A stretch of 64,000 nt of DNA. Origin: Thysanoteuthis rhombus (Eukaryota > Mollusca > Cephalopoda > Oegopsida > Thysanoteuthidae). The stretch covers positions 22,608,787 to 22,672,786 of the forward strand of contig OY735219.1 of NCBI GenBank assembly GCA_963457665.1, read 5' to 3'. Below the pieces are notes generated by a model that searched no databases, was not told the DNA's origin, and saw only the letters and a list, made by a program, of their open reading frames with translations. How positions within the stretch are numbered: the first letter of the stretch is position 1; each line of letters begins with the position of its first letter. A program made the translations under genes and the position numbers. Positions 9,610 to 21,257 of the stretch are shown here, one piece after another.

Positions 9610-9914
9610 GCTGGGAGGTGTGGCGTGCTCCTGTAATCCAGCTGCTTGGAGGCTTGTTTGGGTGAACAGTTTGAGAATGGGGTCCCTGGTCTACGCTCCA
9701 TTATGGCGATTGGGTGTCCGCACTAAGCCCGGCATCAATATGCTTAGTTGGAGGGAGCTTCAACTGAACATGTTGACTAAGGAGGGCCAACTCGGTCCAG
9801 GGCGGAAACGCAGCAGACAAAAGACCCCGTGTCTGGTAGTGGTGGGATCGTACCTGTGAATAGTGGTCGTACGCCAGCCCATTCAATAAAGCCGGACCTC
9901 GAACTTTACTTTTT
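9610..9914 (+). ncRNA. 7SL: SRP 7SL RNA, copy 5
   Basis: Full-length copy with T5 at 9910-9914 and an intact helix 8 core. It shares GAACATGTTGAC (consensus GAACAGGTTGAC) and GATCGTACCTGTG with copy 7, which makes those two close relatives. TCTGGTAGTGG replaces TCAGGCAGTGG. Divergent from copy 4. Confidence 0.93.
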
Positions 9915-10295
9915 GCTCCCTTCAAATAGTCATATCAATTGCAACTAATATCAAGTAAACACTGACTTTTTGTACATTAAAAAATTATTCCTTTTTCCTT
10001 AAAAATATGAAAATATTACTAAATTTGTAATTTAAGTGAATTTATTTGGTGTCTTTTTCCTGCTTTCTACATTATCTTCGTTGCCTTTTCTCTAATACTT
10101 GTAGCAGTTCAGTGCAGCTAATTTCTTTCTCTCATCTCACATTTAACAATTATCAAATCAGAAATAAGAGAAATTAATCGTTTCATGATTGATTAACATT
10201 GTTTAAGGCACGCTAAAACTGCAACAATATTTCAATCTGTCAACTAAAACTGTCACTGAAACTATCAACACAGTTTGCTTCAGTTTTTAAGTTGC

Positions 10296-10345
<50 letters not shown>

Positions 10346-10589
10346 TGACACGTCCATGCTTCATTAACGTAATTAGTAGGTTAATTATATTATCATTTAC
10401 TCTTTGTTATGCCTAGAAAACCTTTATTTTGTTTCTTAAAAAATCCCTTCACACCAACAGGATTTTCGTAGAGGCTCATATTGGCAATGTTGTTTTGTAT
10501 TGATTTGATCCTAACTTTCTATCTTTGTTTTGTTTTTGTCTTTTCAAATTCAGATTATTAAGTGATCCAACTAAAGTCGAGAAAAACAA
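9915..10589. repeat. T1 block after copy 5
   Basis: Normal T1 order, but the microsatellite position holds (TA)n instead of (TATG)n. It ends at a 7SL tail fragment instead of a D block. Confidence 0.8.
10300..10342. repeat. (TA)n microsatellite
   Basis: About 21 TA units at the T1 microsatellite site, followed by TGCATGACACGTCCATGC. Confidence 0.95.
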
Positions 10590-10641
10590 CCCGTGTCAAG
10601 CATTAGTGGGCTCATGCCTGTGAATAGTGGTTGTGAGCCAG
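10590..10641 (+). pseudogene. 7SL tail fragment 1
   Basis: About 52 nt of the 7SL 3' half (CCGTGTCAAGCATTAGTGGG, then GCCTGTGAATAGTGGTTGTG, then AGCC), ending at a TTTT run. The rest of the gene is missing. It marks the joint between T1 and the next L block. Confidence 0.75.
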
Positions 10642-12460
10642 ACTTTTATTGCACTGTGAATAGATATAAATGAGAGGTGATTGAAAAGTTCATAGATTGA
10701 GGAACAAGGACATGTGTTACACATTTCCAACAAAACTGTTGTTTAGTGCGACTCTTTGACTGAAATGGCCATAGCATGCAGGCTTTTCTAGCATTGTGTA
10801 TAGATATTTATATCTTTTAGATTCATGAATAGCCTTAAGGAAGATATATTTCTAAGTATGCTTGAATAAGATATTTATCATTTCCTTTATCTATAAGAAA
10901 GTATTCATTAAGTTGCTTGATATTTCCCAAAGCACTTAAACTGGCAATGAGAGAACCACGTGGCAAGAACAAAAAAATGGCTGTGGACATCAGTCAAGAC
11001 TCACAACATGGATATCTCAAGATTATAGATGAAATTGTGACGGGCAAATAGTAAGATGGTGTGATGATATGGATAAAGTCAGAATGGTAAATTGACGAAG
11101 TGTTTGACTCCGAGGAAGGCCCATGTCTACCAATGTATTTTAAACCTTCTATTTACTGATGGTTGTGCCACACGTTTTTCCTCTCTTCTCAATTGATTTG
11201 AAAACTGCATGTCAAGCTTTAAGAACGATTTGATTTTTCAAAAGAAATTAGTGTTTACCTTAATGTTTCTTTATCATTAAATGTTAGATGTCTTTATATG
11301 GCCTCAAAACATAAATAAAACTCACCATCAAAGTCAATAATTGAATAACTTTAGGGGAAAAAAGTGAAGTCATGTGAAAAATTTCCACCAACGAAAAGAT
11401 ATGGTCAGAATAAATTCTATTTATGACATCATTGGTGTTTTCCATTGAAAAACATCTATAATAGAGTGAAAATATCTGGAAACATCTAGATTCTGGAGAA
11501 TCTTAAAGTTATACATGAACCCATTAAAATAAGCAAGTACTAATGCCAACTTCCAAGTCGATAGATAAAACGGTATGACCAGAAGTACTGGAGCACACAA
11601 ACATGTAAACAAGCACATACACATTTAGAACGAGATCCGATCCTTCATAATCGTATAATTTGGAATAATAGGGAAATTTCAGCAAAATGCTAACATTTGT
11701 CAAGGGAGGTAATCCATGGAATGGTAAAGTTGACCTCTCATAGGGCAAATTTTTGAACAGCAGAAATTGGCAAGATTTGTACTGATGATCGGAAAACGTT
11801 ATTTTCGATTATTTTTCCCATGGAATTGATGTCAGTGGGGAGGTTTGGATTTATTCATATATTTTGAAGTTGCTGTTATGAAAAAGAAATCTTATGTTGG
11901 TAACTGCAAACCTAACTCTAACCCTAACCACTGATCCTAATCCTAACCTCTCAAGATACTGTTTCAAAAGCTCATTGTGTTTTGCTTCTATTTCTACCGT
12001 ACATCCCAGCAACTTATTGATCTTTCTTCAGTAAATTTCCGAAAAAAATAAACAAGCCTTTTTTAGCCATTAAAAATTGCCAGTTCATAAATCTGCTACG
12101 TGAGTAGCAGCAGCAATAGCGTCCAGCCAAATATCATCACTTGATTTGATATTATCTGTTCCATACTCATTTACTCTTAATTAATAATAACAAATTTTTT
12201 GCTGGTTTCTTCTTGAAATGGATGTAAACTTGTTCAAAAATATTCACAAGTTAGAATTTCTGAAAAATACGAAGTTTCTGAATCTAAACAGAGTTGGTTT
12301 TAAAACGTTGGAAAAAGTTGCAAAAAAAATTCATATGAAATTTATATTATTGAAATTGCAAAAAATTTCATCTGAATTTTTTTTTTCAACTTTTTGCAAA
12401 CTAAAATCGGAATTAATAGTCGGATGCTTTTTGAAGAAGAAAATAAATTATTTAAGATAT
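10642..12460 (+). repeat. L leader block, copy 2
   Basis: Starts right after the tail fragment with GCACTGTGAATAGATATAAA. It contains the B2 and M parts, a telomere-like patch (11910-11948) and the GATGTAAACTTGTTCAAAAA part, and ends in a reduced head fragment. The exon-like block is deleted in this copy: the sequence jumps from TTATTTAAGATATAA straight into the head fragment. Confidence 0.8.
11910..11948. repeat. telomere-like CCTAA patch
   Basis: CTAACCCTAACC followed by CCTAATCCTAACC in the same L-block position as the patch at 2353. Confidence 0.7.
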
Positions 12461-12487
12461 AAAAATGTGGTGTGCTCCTATAATCCG
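12461..12487 (+). pseudogene. 7SL head fragment 3 (5'-truncated)
   Basis: Only the AAATGTGGTGTGCTCCTATA part, followed by ATCCG, of the head fragment remains, joined directly to the L block. Projected spacing to copy 6 is still about 195 bp. Confidence 0.6.
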
Positions 12488-12650
12488 AAATTTCATTAAA
12501 TTTTGTTCCCCAAATATAATCAGCCAAGGAAAATGGTAATTTGAAGGAGTATGAAAGAAGAAAAACAAATTGAAAAACCTATTCTATTTACACTGAAGAT
12601 AGGAATATCAAAAGTTGAGTTCAATTGTTGAAAACGAGGAGATGTCTGCA

Positions 12651-12955
12651 GCTGGGAGATGTGGCGTACTCCTGTAATCCGGCTACTTGGAGGCTTGTTC
12701 GGGTGAACGGTTTGAGCATGGGGTCCCTGGTCTACGCTCCATTATGGAGATCGGGTGTCCGCGCTAAGCCTGGTTTCAATATGCTTGGTTGGAGGGAGCT
12801 TCAACTGAACAGGTTGACTAAGGAGGGTCGACTCGGTCCAGGGCGGAAACGCAGCAGACAAAAGACCCCGTGCCAGGCAGTGGTGGGATCGTGCCTGTGA
12901 ATAGTGGTTGTATGCCAGCTCATTCAATAAAGCCGGACCTCGAACTTTACTTTTT
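12651..12955 (+). ncRNA. 7SL: SRP 7SL RNA, copy 6
   Basis: Full length with T5 at 12951-12955 and the GGAA and AGCAG core kept. Changes lie around helix 6: GGAGATCGGGTGTCCGCGCT and CTGGTTTCAATATGC. The first weakens nothing obvious; the second replaces the CATCAA part of the strand. A lone copy outside the triplet arrangement. Confidence 0.92.
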
Positions 12956-13330
12956 GCTCGTCTCAAATAGCCATATCAATTGCAACTATTATCAAATAAA
13001 CACTGACTTTTTGTACATTAAAAGAATTATTCATTTTTTCCTTAAAAATATAAAAATATTACTAAATTTGTAATTGAAGTAAATTTACTTGATTTCTTTT
13101 TCCTCCTTTCTTCTCTATGCTTCCTTGCTTTCTCTCTGATACGTGTAGCAGTTCAGAGCAGCTAATTTCTTTCTCTGATCTCACATTTAACAATTATCAA
13201 GTTAGAAATAAGAAAAAATAATAGTTTCATGATTGATAAATCGAACATACCGCCCCAACGTAATTAGCTGCTTAAATCCGTTATCATTCATTCTTTGTCA
13301 TTCTCAGAAAAACATTATTTTTTTTTCAAA
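12956..13330. repeat. T1 block with internal deletion
   Basis: T1 after copy 6. It jumps from TTTCATGATTGATAA directly to ATCGAACATACCGCCCCAAC, losing about 100 bp including the microsatellite. The identical joint occurs after copy 15 (about 33785-33810). It ends by fusing into the M block. Confidence 0.8.
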
Positions 13331-15365
13331 TTTAGATTCTTAAACTTTTGTGGAAAATGTGAAGTTGTGTGTAAAATTCCCACCAAAGAATAAATATGGT
13401 CAGAATAAATGCTATCTATGAGATCATTGGTGTTTTCCATTGAAAAAGCATCCACAGTTGAGTGAACAAATATCTTGAACCATTAGATTCTCCAGAATCT
13501 TGATGTTATATGTGAACCCATTAAAATAAGGTCCAAGAGAGACAATACATTTTTTTCCGAAAAATAAAACAAAACATTCTTAAAAAGGGCCCAATGAAGT
13601 ACTGATGCCAATTTGCAAGTCTGTAGACAAAACGGTACGACCAGAAGGGCTGGGGCACACAAACACATAAACAAGTACATACACATGTAGAAAGAGATAT
13701 GATCCTTTTAACGCTCATATCAACCAGATTCAAATGAACATAATTACAAACTTCCCAGAAGACGCACCCACAGATTGAAGCAATGAGAATTTAAAACAAA
13801 GGCACTAGTCCAACGATGCATTCACATTCCACCTGCTATCACTACAATGCAATAAGTCTCTAACTTACATCACCCTTCTTTGACAGACTGAGAATAGATT
13901 ATAGAGATGGATGTGGATGTATTTAATAATTAAATTGGGTCACTATAAAGCTTGTCCTAAATGAGTAAAGCCAAAGTTTGTCCACTCATCCTGTGTCTGT
14001 TGGTTCAACTTTCCGTCTCAACTTGGAGTTTCAAAGTAATCATTTGTTCAAGTGATTCTAAAAGACAATTGGAAAGTCAGTGATGTATGTAATTTGAAAC
14101 TATTTGTTGCTATAAAAGGAATTTTATTGAATTATTTTAAACTACAATCCAACTGAATGCTTTATTAGAATATCTGAATAAAAATATTAATTGGTCATAA
14201 ACAAAAATTATATTTGAACATAAAAGACAAAGGCACAATGTCGGAAGGTGGTAAAATTGTGAAGTGTCCCAACTTCGATCTCTCGATGTTAGAAACGGCA
14301 TACAAATAAAAAGATATCAATGAAAGAAAAACAGAAATATATATCAATTATATTGTTATTTCTTTGAGTAAATTAAATTGTTACATTGTTTTTATTTGTA
14401 CTTTAATCTTAACATAGAGTGCATAAGAGTTTGAAACTTAACAATCAGGATCACCTTCCTACATTGGGCCAAAACAAATCTTACAGTTTTTGTTACATTG
14501 AAATTTCTACTTTTTTTATCATCTGAAAGAATGAAGATTATTTTCTTTTTAATGTCTTTTTTTTTCTATAATTTTACTTACCTGGATAAACGGTAATCCA
14601 TTGACATGATAATTAAATTATGTCATCTAATAACTCCTAAATTTCATTTGAATAACAGCAATTTTTTATAATTCGGCTGGTAAAGTTATGGTTGAATCGT
14701 TTTGTTTTTAAAAAGAGAAAGTCGTTTTATTTAAGCCGTGATGAAAAAAAAAAAACAACAGAAATCATTGACATTTGAATTTTTGATAGATATACATATC
14801 ATTTGAATATCGTAATAATTATACTTTTTAGTTTCATTCATTGAAGACTGCATGAATTTCAGGTGTATTAATCATTGTTAAATACTTGAATTAATCACAC
14901 AAAGGTTCCAGTAATTAATGTTTGATTTTTGGATTTCCAAAATAATACATTTATCAAATAAAATTCAAACGTATTAGGATTCCAGTGATCATCGTACGTT
15001 TTTGAGTGTACTTGACATTTTTAGCAATGAAGATAGCTGGAAATGAAATATAAAAAAATCTAGCCATTTTTAGCCATCAAGGGAGGCAACTACCTTTTGA
15101 CATTTACACTAATTAACATCGTGCATGCAAGTTTATCATAGATGCATAGAGACCATGATTCAATAGTGAATTCTTCAGAGAACGATTTGTTGTATGTATT
15201 GTAATTTGGCAAAAATTACAGTGCATATGGCCATCGATAGAAAATGAACGGAATTCCACCGACAATATCTCTCGAGAAGTAAAAATGATATATCTTTGTT
15301 TTTCAGGTGAAATTTCCTCCCTTTTTGCTTTTGTACATGTTAACATATTTTTGTATTTCCGTTTT
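13331..15365. repeat. M/B3 intervening block, copy 1
   Basis: A 2 kb block between two 7SL units. M (AATATGGTCAGAATAAATGC, ACAAAACGGTACGACCAGAA) is shared with the L block. B3 proper starts near 13700 with ACGCTCATATCAACCAGATT and ends with AAGGGATGAATAAACGGTTG near 15369. Compared with the copies at 26.4, 34.6 and 46.8 kb it lacks about 390 bp after GACAGACTGAGAATAGATTA (13881). No gene-like frame seen. A GGGAGGCAACTACC motif lies at about 15081. Confidence 0.75.
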
Positions 15366-15531
15366 TAAAGGGATGAATAAACGGTTGGAATATGTAAAAT
15401 TTGTACTGATGGTTGGGTAAACGTTACTTTCAATTACATTTTCGATGGAATTTGGGTTGGTTTGAAGGTTTTGATCAGTTCATTCATTTTAAAGTCGCAG
15501 TTATAAAATAAATCTTATATTGGTAACAGCA

Positions 15532-15571
15532 AACCTAACACTAACCCTAACCACAAACCCTAATCATAACC
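15532..15571. repeat. telomere-like CCTAA patch
   Basis: CACTAACCCTAACC followed by CAAACCCTAATCATAACC, slightly more degenerate than the other patches. Confidence 0.65.
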
Positions 15572-16163
15572 TGTCAAATTGAATTCAGTGAGATATGGTT
15601 TGAAATGTTCTATTTCTTCTGGAAAATCCTTGAACTTCAGGAAAATTTAAAAAAAACAAGCCATCTTTAGCCATTAAAAATTGCCAGTTCATAAATCTGC
15701 TTTGTGAGTAGTAGCAGCAATAGCATCTAGCCAAATATCGTCATTTGATTTGATATTATCTGTTCTTAACTGAAGTAATCTAATCTTTAACAATTTTTTT
15801 GCTGGTTTCTTCTTGAAATGGATGTAAACTTGTTCAAAAATATTCACTAGTTGGTATTTCTGAAAAATATGAAGTTTCTCATCTGAATAAAGTTGGTTTT
15901 GAAACGTAGGAACAAGTTGTAGAACAAATTCCGATGAAATTTTGTTGCAATTTTAATTGAATAAATTTCATCATTGGAAATTAAAATCCGATGTAAACGT
16001 TGAATGCTTTTTGGAGAAGAAAATGTATTATTTAAAAATTTACAAAAATTAAGCACCAATTATTTTGAGGATTGTGTCCCTTGATTCGATGAGGACTGCT
16101 GAAATGAACTAGCATTGAAATCTTCATGATTCAAACAAAAACAATAAAAAATAACAATTATGA

Positions 16164-16372
16164 TTATGTTTGATGATCTTCCTTCATAAATTCGACGGGA
16201 TATTTGCTAAACTCAGCCGAGTCTGGCACAGGGCAATGATAGTGGAGCACCCAGACATAACTGGACTCCATCTCAGGTCCAAAGTGAGCATTGTAAAAAT
16301 CATCATAGGTCAGAGTAGTTAAGAAATCGGAACAAGCACTTACACTACTAGCTTAGTTGGAGTTATCTCCCT
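16164..16372 (-). pseudogene. conserved exon-like block, copy 3
   Basis: Minus strand. After one early stop (DNSN-stop) the frame stays open for about 62 codons: SVSACSDFLTTLTYDDFYN, HFGPEMESSYVWVLHYHCP, VPDSAEFSKYPVEFMKEDHQ, then T and TAA. One of the best preserved copies. Together with the copies at 3143, 39578 and 50386 it defines a consensus with two conserved cysteines and an acidic C-terminus. Confidence 0.5.
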
Positions 16373-16552
16373 GGAAGATTTTTGAGAATCGAGGCTATTC
16401 AAGTTTTGATTTAAAAAAAAAAATTTTTTTTATGAAATTTGATTGAAGAGTTAAGCCCAAAAAATGAAGAAAAAATAAGTTGAAACATTTTCATTTACAG
16501 GTTGGGGCAAATATGGTTAAAAATTGTATTTATGAGTTGAAAATAGGTACTT

Positions 16553-16590
16553 GTCTGCAGTTGGAAAATGTGGTGTGCTCCTATAATCCG
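16553..16590 (+). pseudogene. 7SL head fragment 4
   Basis: GTCTGCAGTTGGAAAATGTG followed by GTGTGCTCCTATAATCCG, 197 bp before the equivalent start of copy 7. Confidence 0.75.
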
Positions 16591-16756
16591 AGACTTCATT
16601 AAATTTTGTTCTCCAAATATAATCAGCAAAGGAAAAAAGGTAAATTGATGGAGAATGAAAGAAAATAAACGAGTTAAAAAACCTATTCTAATTACTGACT
16701 GAAGATAGGAATGTCGAAAGTTGAGTTTAATAGTTGAAAACGAGCAATTGTCTGCA

Positions 16757-17061
16757 GTTGGGAGTTGTGGCGTGCTCTTGTAATCCAGCTACTTGGAGGC
16801 TTGTTTGGGTGAATGGTTTGAGCATGGGGTCCCTGGTTTACGCTCCATTGTGGCAATTGGGTGTCCGCACTAAGCCTGGCATCAATACACTTAGTTGGAG
16901 GGAGCTTCAACTGAACATGTTGACTAAGGAGGGTCGACTCGGTCCAGGGCGGAAACGCAGCAGACAAAAGACCCCGTGTCAGGCAGTGGTGGGATCGTAC
17001 CTGTGAATAGTGGTTGTATGCCAGCCCATTCAATAAAGCCGGACCCCGAACTTTACTTTTT
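16757..17061 (+). ncRNA. 7SL: SRP 7SL RNA, copy 7
   Basis: Full length, T5 at 17057-17061. It shares GAACATGTTGAC and GATCGTACCTGTG with copy 5. ATCAATACACTT replaces the highly conserved ATCAATATGCTT that follows helix 6, and GGCAATTGGGTG replaces GGCGATCGGGTG, so this copy may be impaired. Confidence 0.91.
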
Positions 17062-17459
17062 GCTCCTTTCAAATTGCCATAACAATTGCAACTGATATTA
17101 AGTAAACACCGACTTTTTGTACATTAATAGAATTATTCATTTTTTCCGTAAAAATATGAAAATATTACTAAATTTATAATTCAAGTGAATTCACTTGATT
17201 TCTTTTTCCTGCTTTATTCATAATCTTCTTTGCTTTCTCTCTAAAACTTGTAACAGTTCAGTGCAGCTAATTTCTATCTCTCAACTTACATTTAACAATT
17301 ATTAAATCAGAAATAAGAAAAAAAATAATCGTTTCATGATTGATAAACATTGTTTAAGGCACGCTAAAACTGCAACAATATTTCAATCCGTCAACTAAAA
17401 CTGTCACTTAAACCATCAACAGATTTTGCTTCAGTTTTTAAGTTGGTCTTGCTGGCTAC

Positions 17460-17548
<89 letters not shown>

Positions 17549-17801
17549 TGGCATGTCCATGCTTCCCCAACATAATTAGCAGGTTAATTATATTATCATT
17601 TACTTTTTGTTATGCCTAGAAAACCTTTATTTTGTTTCTTAAAAAATCTCTTCACACCAACAGGATTTTCTTAGAGGCTCATATTGGCAATGTTGTTTTG
17701 TATTAACTTGATCCTAACTTTCTATCCTGCTGAACGCCTGTTTTTTCTCTTTTCAAAATCAGATTCTTTATGTATCCAAAAAAAGTCGAGGGGAAAAACA
17801 A
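17062..17801. repeat. T1 block after copy 7
   Basis: T1 with a long (TA)n at the microsatellite site, ending in a 7SL tail fragment, as after copy 5. Confidence 0.8.
17462..17545. repeat. (TA)n microsatellite
   Basis: About 42 TA units, twice the length of the corresponding repeat after copy 5. Confidence 0.95.
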
Positions 17802-17853
17802 CCCGTGTGAATCAATCGTGGGATCATGCCTGTGAATAGTGGTTGTGAGCCAG
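17802..17853 (+). pseudogene. 7SL tail fragment 2
   Basis: CCCGTGTGAATCAATCGTGG, then GCCTGTGAATAGTGGTTGTG: the 7SL 3' half with several substitutions. Confidence 0.7.
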
Positions 17854-19919
17854 ACTTTTATGGCAATGTGAATAGATATAAATGAGAGGTGATTGAAACG
17901 TTCATAGATTAAGGAACAAGGACATATGTTACACAATTCCAACAAAACTGTTGTTTAGTGCGACTCTTTGACTGAAATGGCCATAGCATGCAGGCTTTTC
18001 TGGTATTGTGTATAGATATTAACATCTTTTAGATTCATAAATAGCCTTAAGGAAGATATATTTCTAAGTATGCTTGAATAAGATATTTATCATTTCCTTT
18101 ATCTATAAGAAAGTATATATGAAATTGCTCGATATTTCCCAAAGCACTTGAACTGGCAATGAGAAAACCACGTGGCAAGAACACAAAAATGCACGTGGAC
18201 ATCAGTCAAGACTCACAACATGGACATCTCAAGATTATAGATGAAATTGTGACTGGCAAATAGTAAGATGGTGTGATAAATTGGATAAGGTCAGGATGGT
18301 AAATTGATGAAGTGGCTGACTTTGGAGAAGGCCCATGTCTACCAATGTATTTTAAACCTTCTATTTACTGATGGTTGTACCACACGTTTTTCCTCTCTTC
18401 TCAATTGGTTTAAGAACTGCATGTCAAGCTTTAAGTACAATCTGATTTTTCTAAGGAAATTAGTATTTACCTTGATGTTTCTTTATAATTCAATGTTAGA
18501 TGTCTTTATATAGCCTCTAAACATAAATAAAACTCACCATCAAAGTCAATAATTGAACAACTTTAGGGGAAAAAAGTGAAGTCATGTGAAAAATTTCCAC
18601 CAACGAATAAATATGGTCAGAATAAATTCTATTTATGACACCATTGGTGTTTTCCATTGAAAAACGTCTATAATAGAGTGAAAATATCTGGAAACATCTA
18701 GATTCTGGAGAATCTTAATGTTATACATGAACCCATTAAAATAAGGAAGTTCTAATGCCAACTTCCAAATCGATAGATAAAACGGTATGGCCAGAAGTAC
18801 TGGAGCACACAAACATGTAAACAAGCACATACACATTTAGAACGAGATCCGATCCTTCATAATCATATAATTTGGAATAATAGGGAAATTTCAGCAAAAT
18901 GCTGACATTTGGCAAGGGAGGTAATCCATGGAGATGGTAAAGTTGTAACTACCACAGTTGACCTCTCACAGGGCAAATTTTTGAACAGCAGAAATTGGCA
19001 AGATTTGTACTGATGATCGGAAAACATTATTTTCGATTATTTTTCCCATGGAATTGATGTCAGTGGGGAGGTTTGGATTTATTCATTCATTTTGAAGTCG
19101 CAGTTATGAAAAAAAAATCTCATGTTGGTAACTGCAAACCTAACTCTAACCCTAACCACTGATCCTAATCTTACCCTCTCAAGATACTGTTTCAAAAGCT
19201 CATTGTTTATTGCTTCAATTTCTTCCGTACATCCCAGCAACTTATTGATCTTTCTTCAGTAAACTTCCGAAAAAAATAAACGAGCCTTTTTTAGCCATTA
19301 AAAATTGCCAGTTCATAAATCTGCTCCGTGAGTAGCAGCAGCAATAGCGTCCAGCCAAATATCGTCATTTGATTTGATATTATCTGTTCCATACTCATTT
19401 ACTCTTAATTAATAATAACAAATTTTTTGCTGGTTTCTTCTTGAAATGGATGTAAACTTGTTCAAAAATATTCACAAGTTAGAATTTCTGAAAAATATGA
19501 AGTTTCTGAATCTAAACAAAGTTGGTTTTAAAACGTTGGAAAAAGTTGCAAAAAAAATTCAGATGAAATTTATATTATTGAAATTGCAAGAAATTTCATC
19601 TGAATTTTTTTTTTCAACTTTTTGCAAACTAAAATCAGAATTAATAGTCGGATGCTTTTTGAAGAAGGAAATAAATTATTTGAGATATAACGAAAATTGA
19701 GCATCGATTATTTTGAGGGTTGTCTCCTTTGATTTGATATAGGTTGCTGAAATGAGCAAGCGTCGAAATTTTCATGATTCTAGCAAAAGCAACGAAAAAT
19801 AATGATTATGATTATGTTTTTCATCTTTTGTTGCTAAATATTTCATGTCTGTCTCCGAGCAAGAATTTACTACTTAGATTAGATGGACGACCAACCCATT
19901 CAGCACTAAACGGCCACTT
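17854..19919 (+). repeat. L leader block, copy 4
   Basis: B2, M, telomere-like patch (19137-19176) and the GATGTAAACTTG part, ending GACGACCAACCCATTCAGCA. The exon-like block has been lost by a deletion shared with the copy ending at 30129. Confidence 0.82.
19137..19176. repeat. telomere-like CCTAA patch
   Basis: CTAACTCTAACCCTAACC, then CCTAATCTTACCC. Confidence 0.65.
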
Positions 19920-19957
19920 GTCTGCAGTTGGAAAATGTGGTGTGCTCCTATAATCCG
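19920..19957 (+). pseudogene. 7SL head fragment 5
   Basis: GTCTGCAGTTGGAAAATGTG, then GTGTGCTCCTATAATCCG, about 195 bp before the corresponding start of copy 8. Confidence 0.75.
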
Positions 19958-20122
19958 AAATTTCATTAAGTTTTGTTCCCCAAATATAATCAGCCAAGGA
20001 AAATGGTAATTTGAAGGAGAATGAAAGAAGAAAAACAAATTGAAAAACCTATTCTATTTACGGACTGAAGATACGAATATCCAAAGTTGAGTTCAATAGT
20101 TGAAAACGAGAAGTTTATTGCA

Positions 20123-20427
20123 GCTGGGAGTTGTGGCGTGCTCCTGTAATCCAGCTACTTGAAGGTTTGTTTGGGCGAACGGTTTGAGCATGGGACCCCT
20201 GGTCTATGCTCCATTAAGGAGATCGGGTGTCCGCACTAAGCCTGGCATCAATATGCTTAGTTGGATGGAGCTTCAACTGAACAGGTTGACTAAGGAGGGT
20301 CGACTCGGTCCAGGGCGGAAACGCAGCAGACAAAAGTCCCCGTGTCAGGCAGTGGTGGGATCGTGCCTGTGAATAGTGGTCGTATGCCAGCCCATTAAAT
20401 AAAGCCGGACCTCGAACTTTTCTTTTT
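20123..20427 (+). ncRNA. 7SL: SRP 7SL RNA, copy 8
   Basis: Full length, position a of the second higher-order unit. Two T runs follow (T4 at 20418-20421, T5 at 20423-20427). With copies 13 and 17 it shares ATTAAGGAGATC in place of ATTATGGCGATC at the 5' side of helix 6, which removes a pair there. With copy 13 it also shares GGGCGAACGG. The upstream sequence reads TTTATTGCAG instead of TTGTCTGCAG. Confidence 0.92.
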
Positions 20428-21250
20428 GCTCCCTTCAGATAGCCATATGAATTGCAACTAATATTAAGTAAACACGGACTTTTTTTACATTGAAAAAATT
20501 ATTAATTTTTCCGGATTTTGTCCAGTGTTTTAATTTATCACCCCAAGACGGCATGCTACCAAAAGACATTTGTCACACGATGGCTTCTATTGATTGGTCA
20601 AGCAGCCTTTTTATTTTACGTATCATTCTTATTACAATGATATCTTCCAAAACTTGAGCTTGAGACACGGTTGCTTTAGAACTATTTTGAACACACAAAA
20701 ATGCCTGACGATTCAAAAGATGTTCCCTATTTATATATCGAGAAAAAAATATTGGGAGTAATAAAAACAATTACAAGACTTCAGAATCTTCTTAATGATA
20801 GAATCAAGCAATAGCTCTGCTGAGGAATGATAATTTACCATTCGAAAATGTTTTGTTTCGGAGAATTTAATGCAAATTGGCACGGCAGCCCAAATATCTG
20901 ACAGGAATAGTCTTAGTTTAATATGTGTTTGATAAGTGGCCCAATTAGCTTTCGCTGATCTCAGATGATGATAACCTTCAGAAATATCTAGATATAGAAT
21001 ATCCAGAGTGATGAGACTGTATAGAGTTATCACCCTTTGGTTTTCAATCAAAACGAGACTATGTCAGATGTAGTTCAATAATTTTCTACCGAGATTTCAT
21101 TAAATTTTGTCCCCCAAATATAATCAGCAAAGGAAAAACGGTAATTTAAAAGAGAATGGAAGGAGGAAAACAAATTGGAAAACCTATTTTATTTACGGAC
21201 TGAAGATACGAATATCCAAAGTTGAGTTCAATAGTTGAAAACGAGCAATT
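20428..21250. repeat. D and K spacers (short type)
   Basis: Same organisation as after copy 1. The K end reads GAGTTATCACCCTTTGG, the position-b variant shared with the spacer before copy 14. Confidence 0.8.
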
Positions 21251-21257
21251 GTCATCG

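Larger units (their letters stand above)
15366..16552 (+). repeat. L leader block, copy 3 (5'-truncated)
   Basis: Starts within L, just upstream of the telomere-like patch, and runs through TTGCCAGTTCATAAATCTGC, the GATGTAAACTTG part and the exon-like block. The B2 part is absent because B3 precedes it. Confidence 0.8.

Noticed and set aside
11421..11624. Minus-strand frame MCMCLFTCLCAPVLL (also 1665, 13483, 18633)
   Set aside because: It lies in the dispersed M block, is open only in some copies, and its Cys/Val-rich start comes from the ACACATGTA region. No coding evidence.
12218..12499. Recurrent frame MDVNLFKNIHKLEFLKN (also 2671, 19446, 39325)
   Set aside because: It recurs with the L block, but internal frameshifts and early stops differ between copies, and the low-complexity Lys/Ile/Phe content follows the AT-rich DNA. 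No preference for silent changes was evident.
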